Shown: piece by piece, positions 9,440 to 17,984 of the stretch
How positions within the stretch are numbered: the stretch's first letter is position 1
Layout: each line of letters opens with the position of its first letter
Origin: CAVVDY01 sp963819645
GTDB taxonomy: Bacteria; Acidobacteriota; Terriglobia; Terriglobales; Acidobacteriaceae
Length of the DNA: 64,000 nucleotides
Direction: 5' to 3'
Assembly (NCBI GenBank): GCA_963819645.1
Contig: CAWFWZ010000007.1
Span: 81,722 to 145,721, forward strand
The notes under the pieces: model-generated
What the model saw: only the letters and a program-made list of their open reading frames with translations
The model's database searches: none
What the model was told of the DNA's origin: nothing
Program-made: the position numbers and the translations under genes

Positions 9440-10201
9440 ATGAAGTCACAAACTGCTTTGGCAATTTGGATTCTGGTGGTGGGCGCCGCTATGTCACAAG
9501 CCCAGACCGGCATTTGGATGGGAGTGGGCCCACTGCCGCGGTCGGGCACGGTCACGAACTCCCCGTTTTCTGCTGATCTGGTTACGATCAACGATCACGC
9601 GGCTGGTCAGCCAGGTATTAACACAGAGTTTCACGGCAAGGTGGCGCGTAATTCGCAGGGTGAATCGTATTTTGCCATGGAGTTAGTGCGGCCCTCGCAA
9701 GATCCTACGCGGCCGATGCGGGTCTCGATCACCGACCCGTCGGCACAAACCATAACCTCATTAGACCAGCAATCGAAAATTGCGTACGTCAGCCATGTCA
9801 GCGCCAACAACCTGAATAAGGCGCCCGTGCTCACTCCCGGCAACACTCTTCCAACTCCGGATGGCAGACCCGCCCGGGCGGCAGGCGCGACGGATGCGAA
9901 CACCAGGACGGAATCACTGGGGACAAAAGAAATCGCTGGCGTGCAAGTTGCCGGCGTACGAACCATTCATACCAACCCACCGAACGGCCCTGAGGATAAG
10001 CCGTTTGTCTCCACGGTGGACACCTGGAGCTCCCCTGAGCTGAAAGTGGTCGTGTTGACTGAGGTGCGAACCTCGAATGGTGATCACCATGTCACCCGAC
10101 TGGAGAACATTGTGCGCACCGAGCCCAGCGCAGCCCTGTTCCGGGTTCCGTCAGATTACAAGGTTCGCGACAATATGCCGCTGGCCACGAACATTCACTG
10201 A
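9440..10201 (+). CDS. Secreted protein of unknown function
   Basis: A 253-residue protein with a clear signal peptide (hydrophobic LAIWILVVGAAM, probable cleavage after SQAQ). The mature part is soluble and rich in Thr, Asn and Pro, with no Cys cluster or catalytic motif I recognise. It is followed within 25 bases by a strong intrinsic terminator, so the transcript probably ends here. The nested repeat at 9238-9389 lies just upstream. Proteins of this general look are common in Acidobacteriota but have no assigned role. Confidence 0.75.
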   Translation: MKSQTALAIWILVVGAAMSQAQTGIWMGVGPLPRSGTVTNSPFSADLVTINDHAAGQPGINTEFHGKVARNSQGESYFAMELVRPSQDPTRPMRVSITDPSAQTITSLDQQSKIAYVSHVSANNLNKAPVLTPGNTLPTPDGRPARAAGATDANTRTESLGTKEIAGVQVAGVRTIHTNPPNGPEDKPFVSTVDTWSSPELKVVVLTEVRTSNGDHHVTRLENIVRTEPSAALFRVPSDYKVRDNMPLATNIH

Positions 10202-10222
10202 CTCCGGGTGCAATATCGAAAT

Positions 10223-10248
10223 AAAAAGCAGCCTGCGGGCTGCTTTTT
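10223..10248 (+). terminator. Rho-independent terminator
   Basis: A perfect stem of aaaaagcagcc and ggctgcttttt with a four-base loop is followed by C. It is symmetrical, so it could work in both directions. It lies 22 bases after the stop of the secreted-protein gene. Confidence 0.85.
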
Positions 10249-10322
10249 CGCTTCCATGGCTTATATTGTCAGCGGCGGCTTGTTCCTCGTGCAAGCGTTC
10301 GACGGCATCGCCCGGAAAATAA

Positions 10323-10670
10323 ATGAGCATTAAGGTCAGCACTCGCATGGTGGACGGGGTTGTCATCGTCGACCTTTTCGGCCAACTGAGACTCGGTGAG
10401 GGTACCAGCAGGCTGCGTCAGGTGGTGCAGGAGCTCCTTGATCAGAACTATAAAAAGATCCTGCTAAACATGGAGAACGTCCTGCACATCGACAGCTCAG
10501 GCATCGGCGAGCTGATGGGGTGTTACACATCCGTGAAAAATAAGGGCGGCGAATTGAAGCTTCTGCAGCTCAACAAGAATGTGCGGAACCTGATGGAGGT
10601 CACGCGCCTCTACAGCATCTTCGACTCACACGACGACATTCCGACGGCGGTGAAGTCGTATGCTTCCTGA
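10323..10670 (+). CDS. STAS-domain anti-sigma factor antagonist
   Basis: A 115-residue STAS protein of the SpoIIAA/RsbV type. The phosphorylatable Ser lies in the conserved HIDSSGIGELMG segment (residues about 59-70). In the family, the unphosphorylated form frees a sigma factor by binding its anti-sigma kinase. No kinase or sigma gene is adjacent. It follows the terminator and starts a new plus-strand unit that may include the two genes downstream. Confidence 0.92.
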   Translation: MSIKVSTRMVDGVVIVDLFGQLRLGEGTSRLRQVVQELLDQNYKKILLNMENVLHIDSSGIGELMGCYTSVKNKGGELKLLQLNKNVRNLMEVTRLYSIFDSHDDIPTAVKSYAS

Positions 10671-10724
10671 AAACGCCAGATATCCTTCCTGCTAGAATCG
10701 GGTTGCGGTCGAGGCCACCTCAAT

Positions 10725-11159
10725 ATGTCCTTTCTACAATCTTCCTCGTGTTTTCTCGCGATACCGTCCGGCGACGAGTTTGGCCCGGTGCGACAGACGG
10801 TAAAGGACGCACTGGGGGAATTCCAAGTCGAACCGCTCGACGTCTTGAATCTCGAGTCAGGCACTGCGTGGGCGAGCGCCATCGCCGACATGATCAGTCA
10901 GGCCGACTTCGTGATCGCAGACGTCACGGGCAGCTCTTCCAATACCGTTTACGAGCTGGGGATCGCGTATGGACTGCGAAAGCCAGCACTTATGCTGGCG
11001 CAAGAACAAGTCTCGCTACCGGGCGACCTGGCCTTACAGCAGCCCTTGATTTACCGCTCTAATGACCTGCCGAAGCTACGCGAATACTTGCGCTATTGGA
11101 TCCGCGATACTCTCAATTTGCAGCACCCCAGCGAAGCCCCTCGATTCGCCAGCCGATAA
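10725..11159 (+). CDS. Nucleoside 2-deoxyribosyltransferase/TIR-like small protein A
   Basis: A 144-residue protein with the pattern ADFVIADVTG-SS-NTVYELGIAYGL-KPALML. This pattern is shared by nucleoside 2-deoxyribosyltransferase-like and TIR-like (SLOG-related) folds that cleave or bind nucleotides. The Tyr-Glu-Leu-Gly segment carries the Glu expected at the active site in these folds. The stop codon overlaps the start of the next gene (TAATG), and the next gene is a paralogue. The biochemical role is uncertain; nucleotide hydrolysis or sensing is an inference. Confidence 0.65.
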   Translation: MSFLQSSSCFLAIPSGDEFGPVRQTVKDALGEFQVEPLDVLNLESGTAWASAIADMISQADFVIADVTGSSSNTVYELGIAYGLRKPALMLAQEQVSLPGDLALQQPLIYRSNDLPKLREYLRYWIRDTLNLQHPSEAPRFASR

Positions 11160-11803
11160 TGAGCAACTGCTTCGTGGTAATGCCATTCCGGCCCGAACTC
11201 CAGTACATGTACTTGTCCGTCAAGGAACACATTGAGACGACGTTTCCAGGGGTGTCCTGCGAACGTGGAGACGACACAATCCTGACGCGACCTATTCTTG
11301 AAAAGATCGCGGCGTACATAAAAAAGGCGGACATCGTGATTGCTGATTGCACGGGACGCAACGCGAATGTTTTTTACGAGTTGGGAATGGCTCACGCCTT
11401 GGAGAAGCCGGTCATTCTGATCACCGCAGACGAGGTACAGGACGCCCCTACCGACATTCGAGCTTTTGAGTTCATCCGTTATATCGAAGGTCCCAAACCA
11501 TTTTTCGAAAAACTCGATCTTGCGATCCGAAAGCTTGTCGGGAATCCGTTTGATGAGTTTTACGACCGCGCTCTGCCCCTTTTCGACGAATTTCGAGCCG
11601 GTCAAAAACTTGCAATCCAGGCAGTCAATCGAGAGCAGTTCGCAGCGGTGGCGGCGGTGAAAGTTCGCGTGACCGGATTCCCGAAGCCGGGCGACGAGAA
11701 GACCCTCGCCACTATGTTCCTTCCGATCCTGGTGGACGGGCCAGCAGACCTCGACATCATGCTCAAGATCAAGGAATGGATTCAGCAACGGTTCCCGAAC
11801 TGA
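11159..11803 (+). CDS. Nucleoside 2-deoxyribosyltransferase/TIR-like small protein B
   Basis: A 214-residue paralogue of the preceding gene, translationally coupled to it (TAATG). It begins NCFVVMPFRPE, then IVIADCTGRNANVFYELG and MAHALEKPVILI, the same core as its neighbour, and adds a C-terminal region of about 100 residues. The start at 11159 is chosen because of the overlap; an upstream in-frame ATG at 11096 would sit inside the previous gene. The MPF-R opening is typical of proteins linked to nucleotide-dependent stress or defence responses, but function here is inferred only. Confidence 0.7.
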   Translation: MSNCFVVMPFRPELQYMYLSVKEHIETTFPGVSCERGDDTILTRPILEKIAAYIKKADIVIADCTGRNANVFYELGMAHALEKPVILITADEVQDAPTDIRAFEFIRYIEGPKPFFEKLDLAIRKLVGNPFDEFYDRALPLFDEFRAGQKLAIQAVNREQFAAVAAVKVRVTGFPKPGDEKTLATMFLPILVDGPADLDIMLKIKEWIQQRFPN

Positions 11804-11825
11804 CCGAGAAAAACACTGACAGGCG

Positions 11826-12545
11826 TCACACCTGCACACCCGCGGCAGCCTGTATCTCAGAGGCGATCGCCGAGGCCGCAAGGCGAGGATCGGACGCTTC
11901 GGTTATCGGCCTGCCCACTACCAGCCTGGTCGCGCCAGCCTGAATCGCCTCTGCTGGCGTTAGCACCCGCGCCTGATCGCCCACCGCGCTGCCGGCCGGT
12001 CTTACACCCGGGGTGACAATCTCGAAACCATCGCCCAGTTCCCGGCGAAGTTCTCGAGCCTCGTGCGCCGAGGCGACCAAGCCGCCACACCCGGCAGAGA
12101 GGGCTAGCGCCCCCAGCCGCAGCACCTGCGCCAGCACGTTGCCAGAAACCCCAATTTCTTGCAGCTCGGAATCAGACAGGCTGGTCAGGACGGTGACGGC
12201 GAGGACCATCGGCTTGGCGTGCGAGGCGTTCGCGGCGTCAACCGCCGCCTTCAGCATCTTGCTGCCGCCGGAGGCATGGACCGTGAGCATGCTGACACCC
12301 AGCTCGGCAGCGGAGCGCACTGCCGCGCCAACGGTGTTGGGAATGTCGTGGAACTTGAGATCCAGGAACACTTTACGGCCGGAGGAGACGAGATCGCGAA
12401 CGATCCCGGGCCCCTCGGCCGTAAAGAGTTGCTTGCCTATTTTGTAAGTGCTAATCGCCTCGCCGAGAGTTTGGACGACTTGGCGGGCTTGCGCAGCGCT
12501 GGAGACATCCAGCGCCACGATGAGCCTATCTCGTGTTTGGAGCAT
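11826..12545 (-). CDS. pyrF: Orotidine 5'-phosphate decarboxylase
   Basis: Converts OMP to UMP in pyrimidine synthesis. The 239-residue protein has the type I layout: IVALDVS near the start, catalytic DLKFHDIPNTV (Lys within the Asp-Lys-x-x-Asp pattern), TVHASGG, and a phosphate-binding end (VTPGVRPAGS and VVGRPITEA). The start is the ATG at 12545. It lies convergent to the NDT-like pair and divides from them by only 22 bases. Confidence 0.96.
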   Translation of the reverse strand: MLQTRDRLIVALDVSSAAQARQVVQTLGEAISTYKIGKQLFTAEGPGIVRDLVSSGRKVFLDLKFHDIPNTVGAAVRSAAELGVSMLTVHASGGSKMLKAAVDAANASHAKPMVLAVTVLTSLSDSELQEIGVSGNVLAQVLRLGALALSAGCGGLVASAHEARELRRELGDGFEIVTPGVRPAGSAVGDQARVLTPAEAIQAGATRLVVGRPITEASDPRLAASAIASEIQAAAGVQV

Positions 12546-12578
12546 CGGCTCTCAGTTTAACCCAACTTATGAGAGCGC

Positions 12579-13052
12579 TTAGAAGATCTGCGGTCCCACG
12601 ATCTGGGCTACGGTCGGAGTATCCACGATATCCAGGCGTACGGAGCTAATACCGCTGCTCCCCATGCCCAACATCTTGGCAGCGCCGTAGGACAGGTCAA
12701 TAATCCTGCTCTTCATTACCGGTCCGCGGTCGTTAATGCGAACCATGACTGAGCGGTCGTTCTTCAGATTAGTGACCTTGACCCAGGAACCAATCGGCAA
12801 AGTTCTGTGCGCCGCAGTTAAGTCGTTCATCTCGTACGGTTCGCCACTGGCTGTTTGGTGATGCTGAAACACCCGGCCGTACCAAGAGGCCTTTCCAACC
12901 TGGTACTTCTTAGTCGGAACTGGCTTTAAGGTTTCCTGAGTCTGTCCTGGGATACCTTGTTCCGAATCCGGTGTCTGAGTGTTTCCGGGTGCTGCTCCCA
13001 GTGCGATGGCCAACGTAACAGCCAACGCTGTCTGGTTGAGTACTCGTGACAT
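12579..13052 (-). CDS. rlpA: RlpA-like septal lytic transglycosylase
   Basis: A 157-residue exported protein. It has a signal peptide ending near APGNTQ, then the double-psi beta-barrel: KASWYGRVFQHHQTASGEPY, MTAAHRTLPIGSWVKVTNL, VRINDRGP and IIDLSYGAAKMLGM. In RlpA this fold cleaves peptidoglycan strands lacking stem peptides; the Asp in NDRGP matches the essential Asp. The C-terminal SPOR domain of the E. coli protein is absent, as in many short bacterial versions. No lipobox Cys is visible. Confidence 0.9.
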   Translation of the reverse strand: MSRVLNQTALAVTLAIALGAAPGNTQTPDSEQGIPGQTQETLKPVPTKKYQVGKASWYGRVFQHHQTASGEPYEMNDLTAAHRTLPIGSWVKVTNLKNDRSVMVRINDRGPVMKSRIIDLSYGAAKMLGMGSSGISSVRLDIVDTPTVAQIVGPQIF

Positions 13053-13294
13053 TCAAATACCTCGTTTCGTAATTTAGGGCCCTCCCTGACAGGTTCTGTA
13101 AAGTCTACGCACCCGAAAGGACTAGAGTCAAGCGACGAAGGTGGTAGATCGCATTTTTTGCTTGACACTCAGAGCAAATTGTGATTTTCGCCTTAGCGGA
13201 GACGGTTTCGAAGTCTCTTCCATCTCGCCTGTACGCTAGGACTGGTATTTGGATGGGCTTATCGGTTTTCAGGTTGGAAGTTGCTAACTAGCTG

Positions 13295-13300
13295 TATAAT
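13295..13300 (+). promoter_or_regulatory. Possible -10 box upstream of thiD
   Basis: A perfect TATAAT occurs about 100 bases before the thiD start, with TTGGAA 15 bases upstream as a weak -35. The remaining spacer from 13053 to 13401 shows no gene. Weak evidence. Confidence 0.3.
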
Positions 13301-13401
13301 AATGACTTGCATCGCACCCGTGACTGCTGGCCCAGGGATGCCTCGTCTCGCCAGACCCTATCTCCGTCGCTCGAGACAGCCGCGTGCGTTACATTCTAGT
13401 C

Positions 13402-14226
13402 ATGCCTGCACCGCCCGTGATCCTGAGCATCGCTGGGTACGACCCCTCCTCCGGGGCCGGCATCACCGCCGACATCAAGACCGCTGCGGCGTTTGGATGC
13501 TACGCGGTGACCTGCATCACGGCCCTGACTGTCCAGTCTACCCAGGGCGTTTTCGCCGTCGAACCGGTGTCTGCAACCGTCGTTCGCGAGACGTTGAGCC
13601 GCCTACAGCAGGATTTCGACATCGCCGCGGTTCGCATCGGAATGCTCGGTTCCGGGGCCGTCGCAGCCGAAGTGGCCAGCTTCCTGAAGACGGAGCGGTT
13701 CTCCAACGTGGTGCTGGATCCGATTGTTCGGTCGAGTTCAGGGGCTTCCCTCATCGACCCCGCGGGGCTTGAGGTCCTCCGAACCAAGCTCTTACCGCAG
13801 GCCGACCTCATAACTCCTAACATCGAAGAAGCTGCCATCCTGTCCGGCGTCGATCCTTTGGCGCCCGGAACTTCGTGGGATTCGGCTAAGTCCCGAGTCA
13901 TGGAACTTGCGGCGCGCCTGCACGCTTTGGGGGCTCGCGGAGTTCTAATCACAGGTGGGCACCTGCCCGAGCCAGTCGACTTTCTCAGCATTCAGCGGCC
14001 TAGCGGCAGCCCGCTCGCAAACGAGTTTGCCGGCAAGCACCTGGATTCCTCCTCGACTCATGGGACTGGCTGCGCGCTGGCTACGGCGCTGGCCTGCCTG
14101 CTGGCGCAGGGGATGGAGCTTGGTGCCGCCGTCGCTGAGGCGAAGGAATACGTTCGGGAGGCGATCCGGCGAGCTGAGCCGCTGGGAAAAGGCGTGGGGC
14201 CGCTACAGCATCTATATCGTCAATGA
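13402..14226 (+). CDS. thiD: Hydroxymethylpyrimidine/phosphomethylpyrimidine kinase
   Basis: Phosphorylates HMP and HMP-P for thiamine synthesis. Family marks are IAGYDPSSGAGITADIKTA near the start, GMLGSGAVA, VLDPIVRSSSG, LITPNIEEAAIL and the C-terminal anion hole DSSSTHGTGCALATAL. The length of about 274 residues is normal. The ATG at 13402 is preferred over a GTG at 13384 because homologous proteins begin a few residues before the IAG segment. No other thi gene is nearby. Confidence 0.95.
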   Translation: MPAPPVILSIAGYDPSSGAGITADIKTAAAFGCYAVTCITALTVQSTQGVFAVEPVSATVVRETLSRLQQDFDIAAVRIGMLGSGAVAAEVASFLKTERFSNVVLDPIVRSSSGASLIDPAGLEVLRTKLLPQADLITPNIEEAAILSGVDPLAPGTSWDSAKSRVMELAARLHALGARGVLITGGHLPEPVDFLSIQRPSGSPLANEFAGKHLDSSSTHGTGCALATALACLLAQGMELGAAVAEAKEYVREAIRRAEPLGKGVGPLQHLYRQ

Positions 14227-14275
14227 CAGCTTTCCAGAAACGCCTGACAGCGATTTCACAGGACAGACCACGGCC

Positions 14276-14422
14276 TTGAATACACAGACGAAATCGTTTT
14301 GGGTGCTGTTCACCATCCTGAGCCTGGGTGCGGTTTGGCTGCCAATAGGCTGGGGGATCGCAGAAACCTTGGTCGCCCTGGTTGTGAGCTGGTGGATAAT
14401 CTATCGCACCGATCTGTTCTAG
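14276..14422 (+). CDS. Small hydrophobic protein (48 residues)
   Basis: A short open frame starting at TTG 14276 encodes MNTQTKSFWVLFTILSLG and a second hydrophobic stretch ending IYRTDLF, that is, two likely membrane spans. It lies 50 bases after thiD, and its stop overlaps the stop of the converging TauE/SafE gene. The frame has no other good start. A real gene is plausible because of the membrane-protein composition, but no ribosome-binding site is obvious. Confidence 0.4.
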   Translation: MNTQTKSFWVLFTILSLGAVWLPIGWGIAETLVALVVSWWIIYRTDLF

Positions 14423-15158
14423 CCGCGAACTGCCTGCATCAGCAAAACAGCTCCTACGACCACCAGACCTCGCATACACATACCTGACAAAAACGTCGCC
14501 ACGCAACTTGCGGTTCAAGAACCCACCCAGCAGGACGGCCGTCACCGCACCCGGAAGCGACAGCAGGAAATATCGAGTTACCTCACCGCGCCAAAGTCCC
14601 GCGAAGAAATATCCCAGCAATCCGAGAGCACTCGCGGGTAAGAAATAACCCTGCAGGCGTCGCCCGGAAGCGCTGTGCCGACCAACGTCGCATTGCCCCG
14701 TAAATAGCTAACGGGGGACCGTTCATGCCGAAAGCACCGCCCAGCACTCCTGCACAGAAACCGCAGCCGAGAAGCCAAGGCAGATTGTCGGCCCGAAGTT
14801 CATGGACCTGCCGGCGCGTCAGGGCGTGGAGGGCGAAGGCCACGATGATTGTGCCCAATCCCGCTGTAAGAAGTCGGTGATTGCCGCGCGCCAACAAGAA
14901 AACTCCGACCGGGATGCCAAAAACGGTCGACGCCAGCAGCCCGCCGGCGCTGCGAAATTCCACATGATGCCAGTCTTGCAGCACAATGATCAGCGCGACC
15001 GTGACCGAGACGAGTACCGCCAAAGGAGCCGCGATCTTCACCGGTAGCCGTAATGCCAGCAGAGGCACAGCGACCAACGCTTCACCGAATCCGAAGACGG
15101 ACCGGATCAGTGTCGCGACGAAGATTACCAACAAAACGTAAACCGTTACCCCGTCCAT
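14419..15158 (-). CDS. TauE/SafE-family permease (two frameshifts)
   Basis: A polytopic inner-membrane protein of the sulfite exporter/anion permease family. The main frame, 14620-15158, has hydrophobic helices including FGFGEALVAVPLLAL and CGFCAGVLGGAFGMNGPP, the family signature. The C-terminal helices continue in a second frame (YFFAGLWRGEVTRYFLLSLP) and, after another shift near 14465, in a third (GLVVVGAVLLMQAVRG, stop at 14419). Repair gives about 246 residues, the normal length. Transported substrate unknown. Confidence 0.85.
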
Positions 15159-15258
15159 CGTTTCCTTAGAATTGGAAGCCCATCTCTCCGTGCCCGCCCA
15201 CGGGCCGCAGTTGCTACAGTGGTCGAGCGGCCATGACTTGCCATAGGAGGTCCAAGGT

Positions 15259-15985
15259 ATGCCCGATGCTCCGATTCAGCGTATCAGCTACGGTGCCGAT
15301 CCCAACCAGTTCATCGAGCTGTGGCAACCGGATGAGACCGTCGGCGGCGTCGCGGTGATGATCCATGGCGGATTCTGGCGCGCCAAGTACGATCTCAGCC
15401 ATGCCAACCCTTTCTGCGCAGCGCTGGCAGCGAAGGGCATCGCCACTGCGAATCTCGAATACCGCCGCGTAGGGCAAATCGGCGGTGGATGGCCCGGCAC
15501 CCTTGAAGACGTAGTCGCGGGAGTCGCAGCAGCGAGCGAGCGGTTGGGCGGGGCTGCCCGTGCTGATCGGCCACTCGGCTGGAGGACATCTTGCCCTGCG
15601 GCTGGCAAGTGAACCGGTTTCTCTGCGAGCCGTGGTCGCCCTCGCTCCCGTGGCCGATCTGCGACTCGCATACAAACTCAATCTCAGCAACGGAGCGGTC
15701 GCAGAATTTCTCGGCGCAACCCCGGACTCTGCACCCGAGCGTTACGACGAAGCATGCCCCTCGAAACACGCGTCGGCCGTTCGTAGAGTGCTGGTGCATG
15801 GCAGCGAAGACGAAGTCGTACCGATCGCAATTTCACGAGCCTTCATCGAAGCGCGTGATAACGATCCTGTTCCGCCCACGCTCATCGAACTACCCAATGC
15901 GAAGCACATGGACCTGATCGATCCCGAAGCTGCCGCCGGAGTCAATGTGATCGAGATTGTGCTTCGATCAATTGCGGCAAACTGA
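15259..15985 (+). CDS. Alpha/beta hydrolase, candidate kynurenine formamidase (frameshifted)
   Basis: The N-terminal half (15259-15552) carries the oxyanion-hole motif MIHGGFWRAKYD. The C-terminal half (from about 15553 in another frame) carries the nucleophile elbow IGHSAGGH, a late Asp (GSEDEVVP) and His (AKHMD). One extra G near 15552 explains the split; the repaired protein is about 241 residues. The HGG-[FY]-W-R motif is typical of arylformamidases of the AFMID type and their esterase relatives. The kynurenine operon 700 bases away lacks the formamidase step, so this is a good candidate. A generic esterase remains possible. Confidence 0.7.
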
Positions 15986-16181
15986 GCCCACACTAGTGGT
16001 CAACCGTTCGACAAATCCATCACATGCACCATGTGATGTGTGGACTTGTGCTGATCCCTCCGAAGCCTAAACTTAAGCTGGTCAGGCGGCGACGAGTCGC
16101 AGGCAGGCCGACCCTCTCGGCCATGCAAAACGGTAGCGCCTCGGTGAAGCGGCTCTGAGTGCCGCTGACATGGGGGTTCAT

Positions 16182-16700
16182 ATGCCGCTCAGCAAAGTTC
16201 GAGCCTTTCTCGACCAACACCACATTCGCTACGTCGTTATCTCCCACTCCAAAGCGTTCACCGCGCAAGGCATCGCTGCTTTGGCGCACATCTCCGGAAA
16301 AGAACTAGCCAAAACCGTGATCCTTAAACTTGATGGGACACTCGCAATGGCAGTGCTGCCGGCCTCGTACCAGGTCGATCTCGGCGCCATCAAGAAAGCG
16401 ACTGGCGTGCGGGCCGCTGAACTGGCCAGCGAGAAGGAATTCGCGCAGCACTTCCCCGATTGCGAAACCGGAGCTATGCCGCCATTCGGCAACTTGTATG
16501 CGATTCCGGTCTATGTTGACGAAACGCTTGCCGAGGACGAGGAAATCGCTTTCAACGCGGGCTCTCATTATGAGCTCATTCGCCTGTCCTATCGCGATTT
16601 CGAGGACCTGGTGAAGCCGCTCGTAATGGATTTTTCGTCAGCTCACAAGCGGCAGCGCCACGAGCGTCGTGCTTGTGTAGGGAGCAGGCGAATCAGCTAA
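16182..16700 (+). CDS. YbaK/ProX-type aminoacyl-tRNA deacylase
   Basis: A 172-residue trans-editing domain that hydrolyses mischarged tRNAs in related proteins. Recognisable parts are HSKAFTAQGIAALAHISGKEL, AKTVILKLDG with the conserved Lys, and MPPFGNLYAIPVYVDETLA near residues 105-125. The ATG at 16182 is chosen; one at 16170 is also in frame. The gene lies between the hydrolase and the kynureninase gene, and its stop overlaps that of kynureninase on the other strand. Confidence 0.88.
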   Translation: MPLSKVRAFLDQHHIRYVVISHSKAFTAQGIAALAHISGKELAKTVILKLDGTLAMAVLPASYQVDLGAIKKATGVRAAELASEKEFAQHFPDCETGAMPPFGNLYAIPVYVDETLAEDEEIAFNAGSHYELIRLSYRDFEDLVKPLVMDFSSAHKRQRHERRACVGSRRIS

Positions 16701-17984
16701 CGCGCCGCATGGAAGCGCTCTGAAACGGCGGCAAACCGATGCACGTCGCCGAAGGTGTTGTATAGCGGCGCAGGCGCGACTCGCAGAATGTCGGGCTCGC
16801 GCCAGTCGCAGATAATACCCTCGGCGATCAGGCCGGTCTAAGACAGCGCGGCCGTTCTCGCGTATCCGGATGGAGAGCTGCGCTCCCCGCTGCTCCGGAT
16901 CACGCGGAGTGATGACCTCGAACTTGTCTGACCCGGCCTGATCCAGCAGAAACTCCAGATAGCCGGTCAGCGAGACGCTCTTCTTTCGAAGCTGCTCGAT
17001 GCCGGCTTCGGCGAAGATTTCCAACGACGCCCGCAAGCGGAGCCATCGCCATGATCGAAGGATTGCTCAACTGCCAGCCTTCAGCTCCGGCGATCGGTCG
17101 AAACTCCGGCCCCATGAGGAAGCGCGTGTCCTGGTCGTGACCCCACCATCCGGCGAAGCGCGGCAATTCGTAGTCACGCGCGTGCCGCTCGTGAACGAAG
17201 CATCCGCCGACGCAGCCCGGCCCGCCGTTCAGATACTTGTAGGTACACCAGACCGCGAAGTCGACGTCCCAATCGTGCAGCCGGACGGGAACATTTCCCG
17301 CGGCGTGCGCGAGATCGAAGGCCACGACGCATCCCTGCGCGTGTCCGGCGCGCGTAATCGCCTCCATGTCGAACAGCTGGCCCGGTCGCGTAGTTCACGC
17401 CGCCGAGCATGATGAGCGCGATTGAAGAACCTTCGCGCTCCAGCAGTGCCTCGATGTCCTCCTGGCGGATGGTCACTTCCGAGGGACGCGGCTTCAGCTC
17501 AATCAGCGACTTCGCCGGCATCGAATCCATGAAAGCGAAGTCTGCGATTCGACTGCATAACGGTCCGAAGGAAATGCTCCGGCTTCGATAACAATCTTGT
17601 GGCGCTGCGCCGTCGGACGATAGAACGAAACCATCATCAGGTGAAGGTTCGCGGTCAGCGAATTCATCACCACGACTTCGTCCGGCTCGCGCTCCCACCA
17701 CGCCGGCCATGTTCTGCCGTCAGCAGGCGGTGATAGGGCATCCACGGATTGCGCCCGTGAAAATGCGCTTCGACGCCGAGTTGCGCCCAGTCGTGCAGTT
17801 CCTGCTCGATGTACTCGCGCGCACGCTTCGGCTGAAGTCCGAGCGAGTGGCCGCACAGGTAGACCGATGGGCTGCCGTCGGGTGCGGGCGGGATGTGAAA
17901 CTGCTCGCGAAACGGAGCCAGCGGATCGCGCGCATCCATCTCGGCGGCAAAGCTTGCGGATGGGTTGAAAGCGATGGCCGCCAT
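16697..17984 (-). CDS. kynU: Kynureninase (five frameshifts)
   Basis: PLP enzyme that splits 3-hydroxykynurenine into 3-hydroxyanthranilate and alanine. In order, the pieces are FHIPPAPDGSPSVYLCGHSL (17667-17984), EPDEVVVMNSLTANLHLMMV and EAGAFPSDRYAVESQ, SLIELKPRP and LIMLGGVNYATGP, then the PLP Lys motif VWCTYKYLNGGPG with FAGWWGHD (16900-17367), and a last piece with ILRVAPAPLYNTFGDVH. Breaks fall near 17705, 17570, 17385, 17035 and 16845. Joined, they give about 428 residues, the family length. All catalytic parts are present. Its start codon directly follows the stop of the monooxygenase gene. Confidence 0.88.

Noticed and set aside
16697..17984. Kynureninase as a true pseudogene
   Set aside because: All catalytic parts are conserved, and neighbouring intact or singly broken genes show the same error type; sequencing error is simpler.
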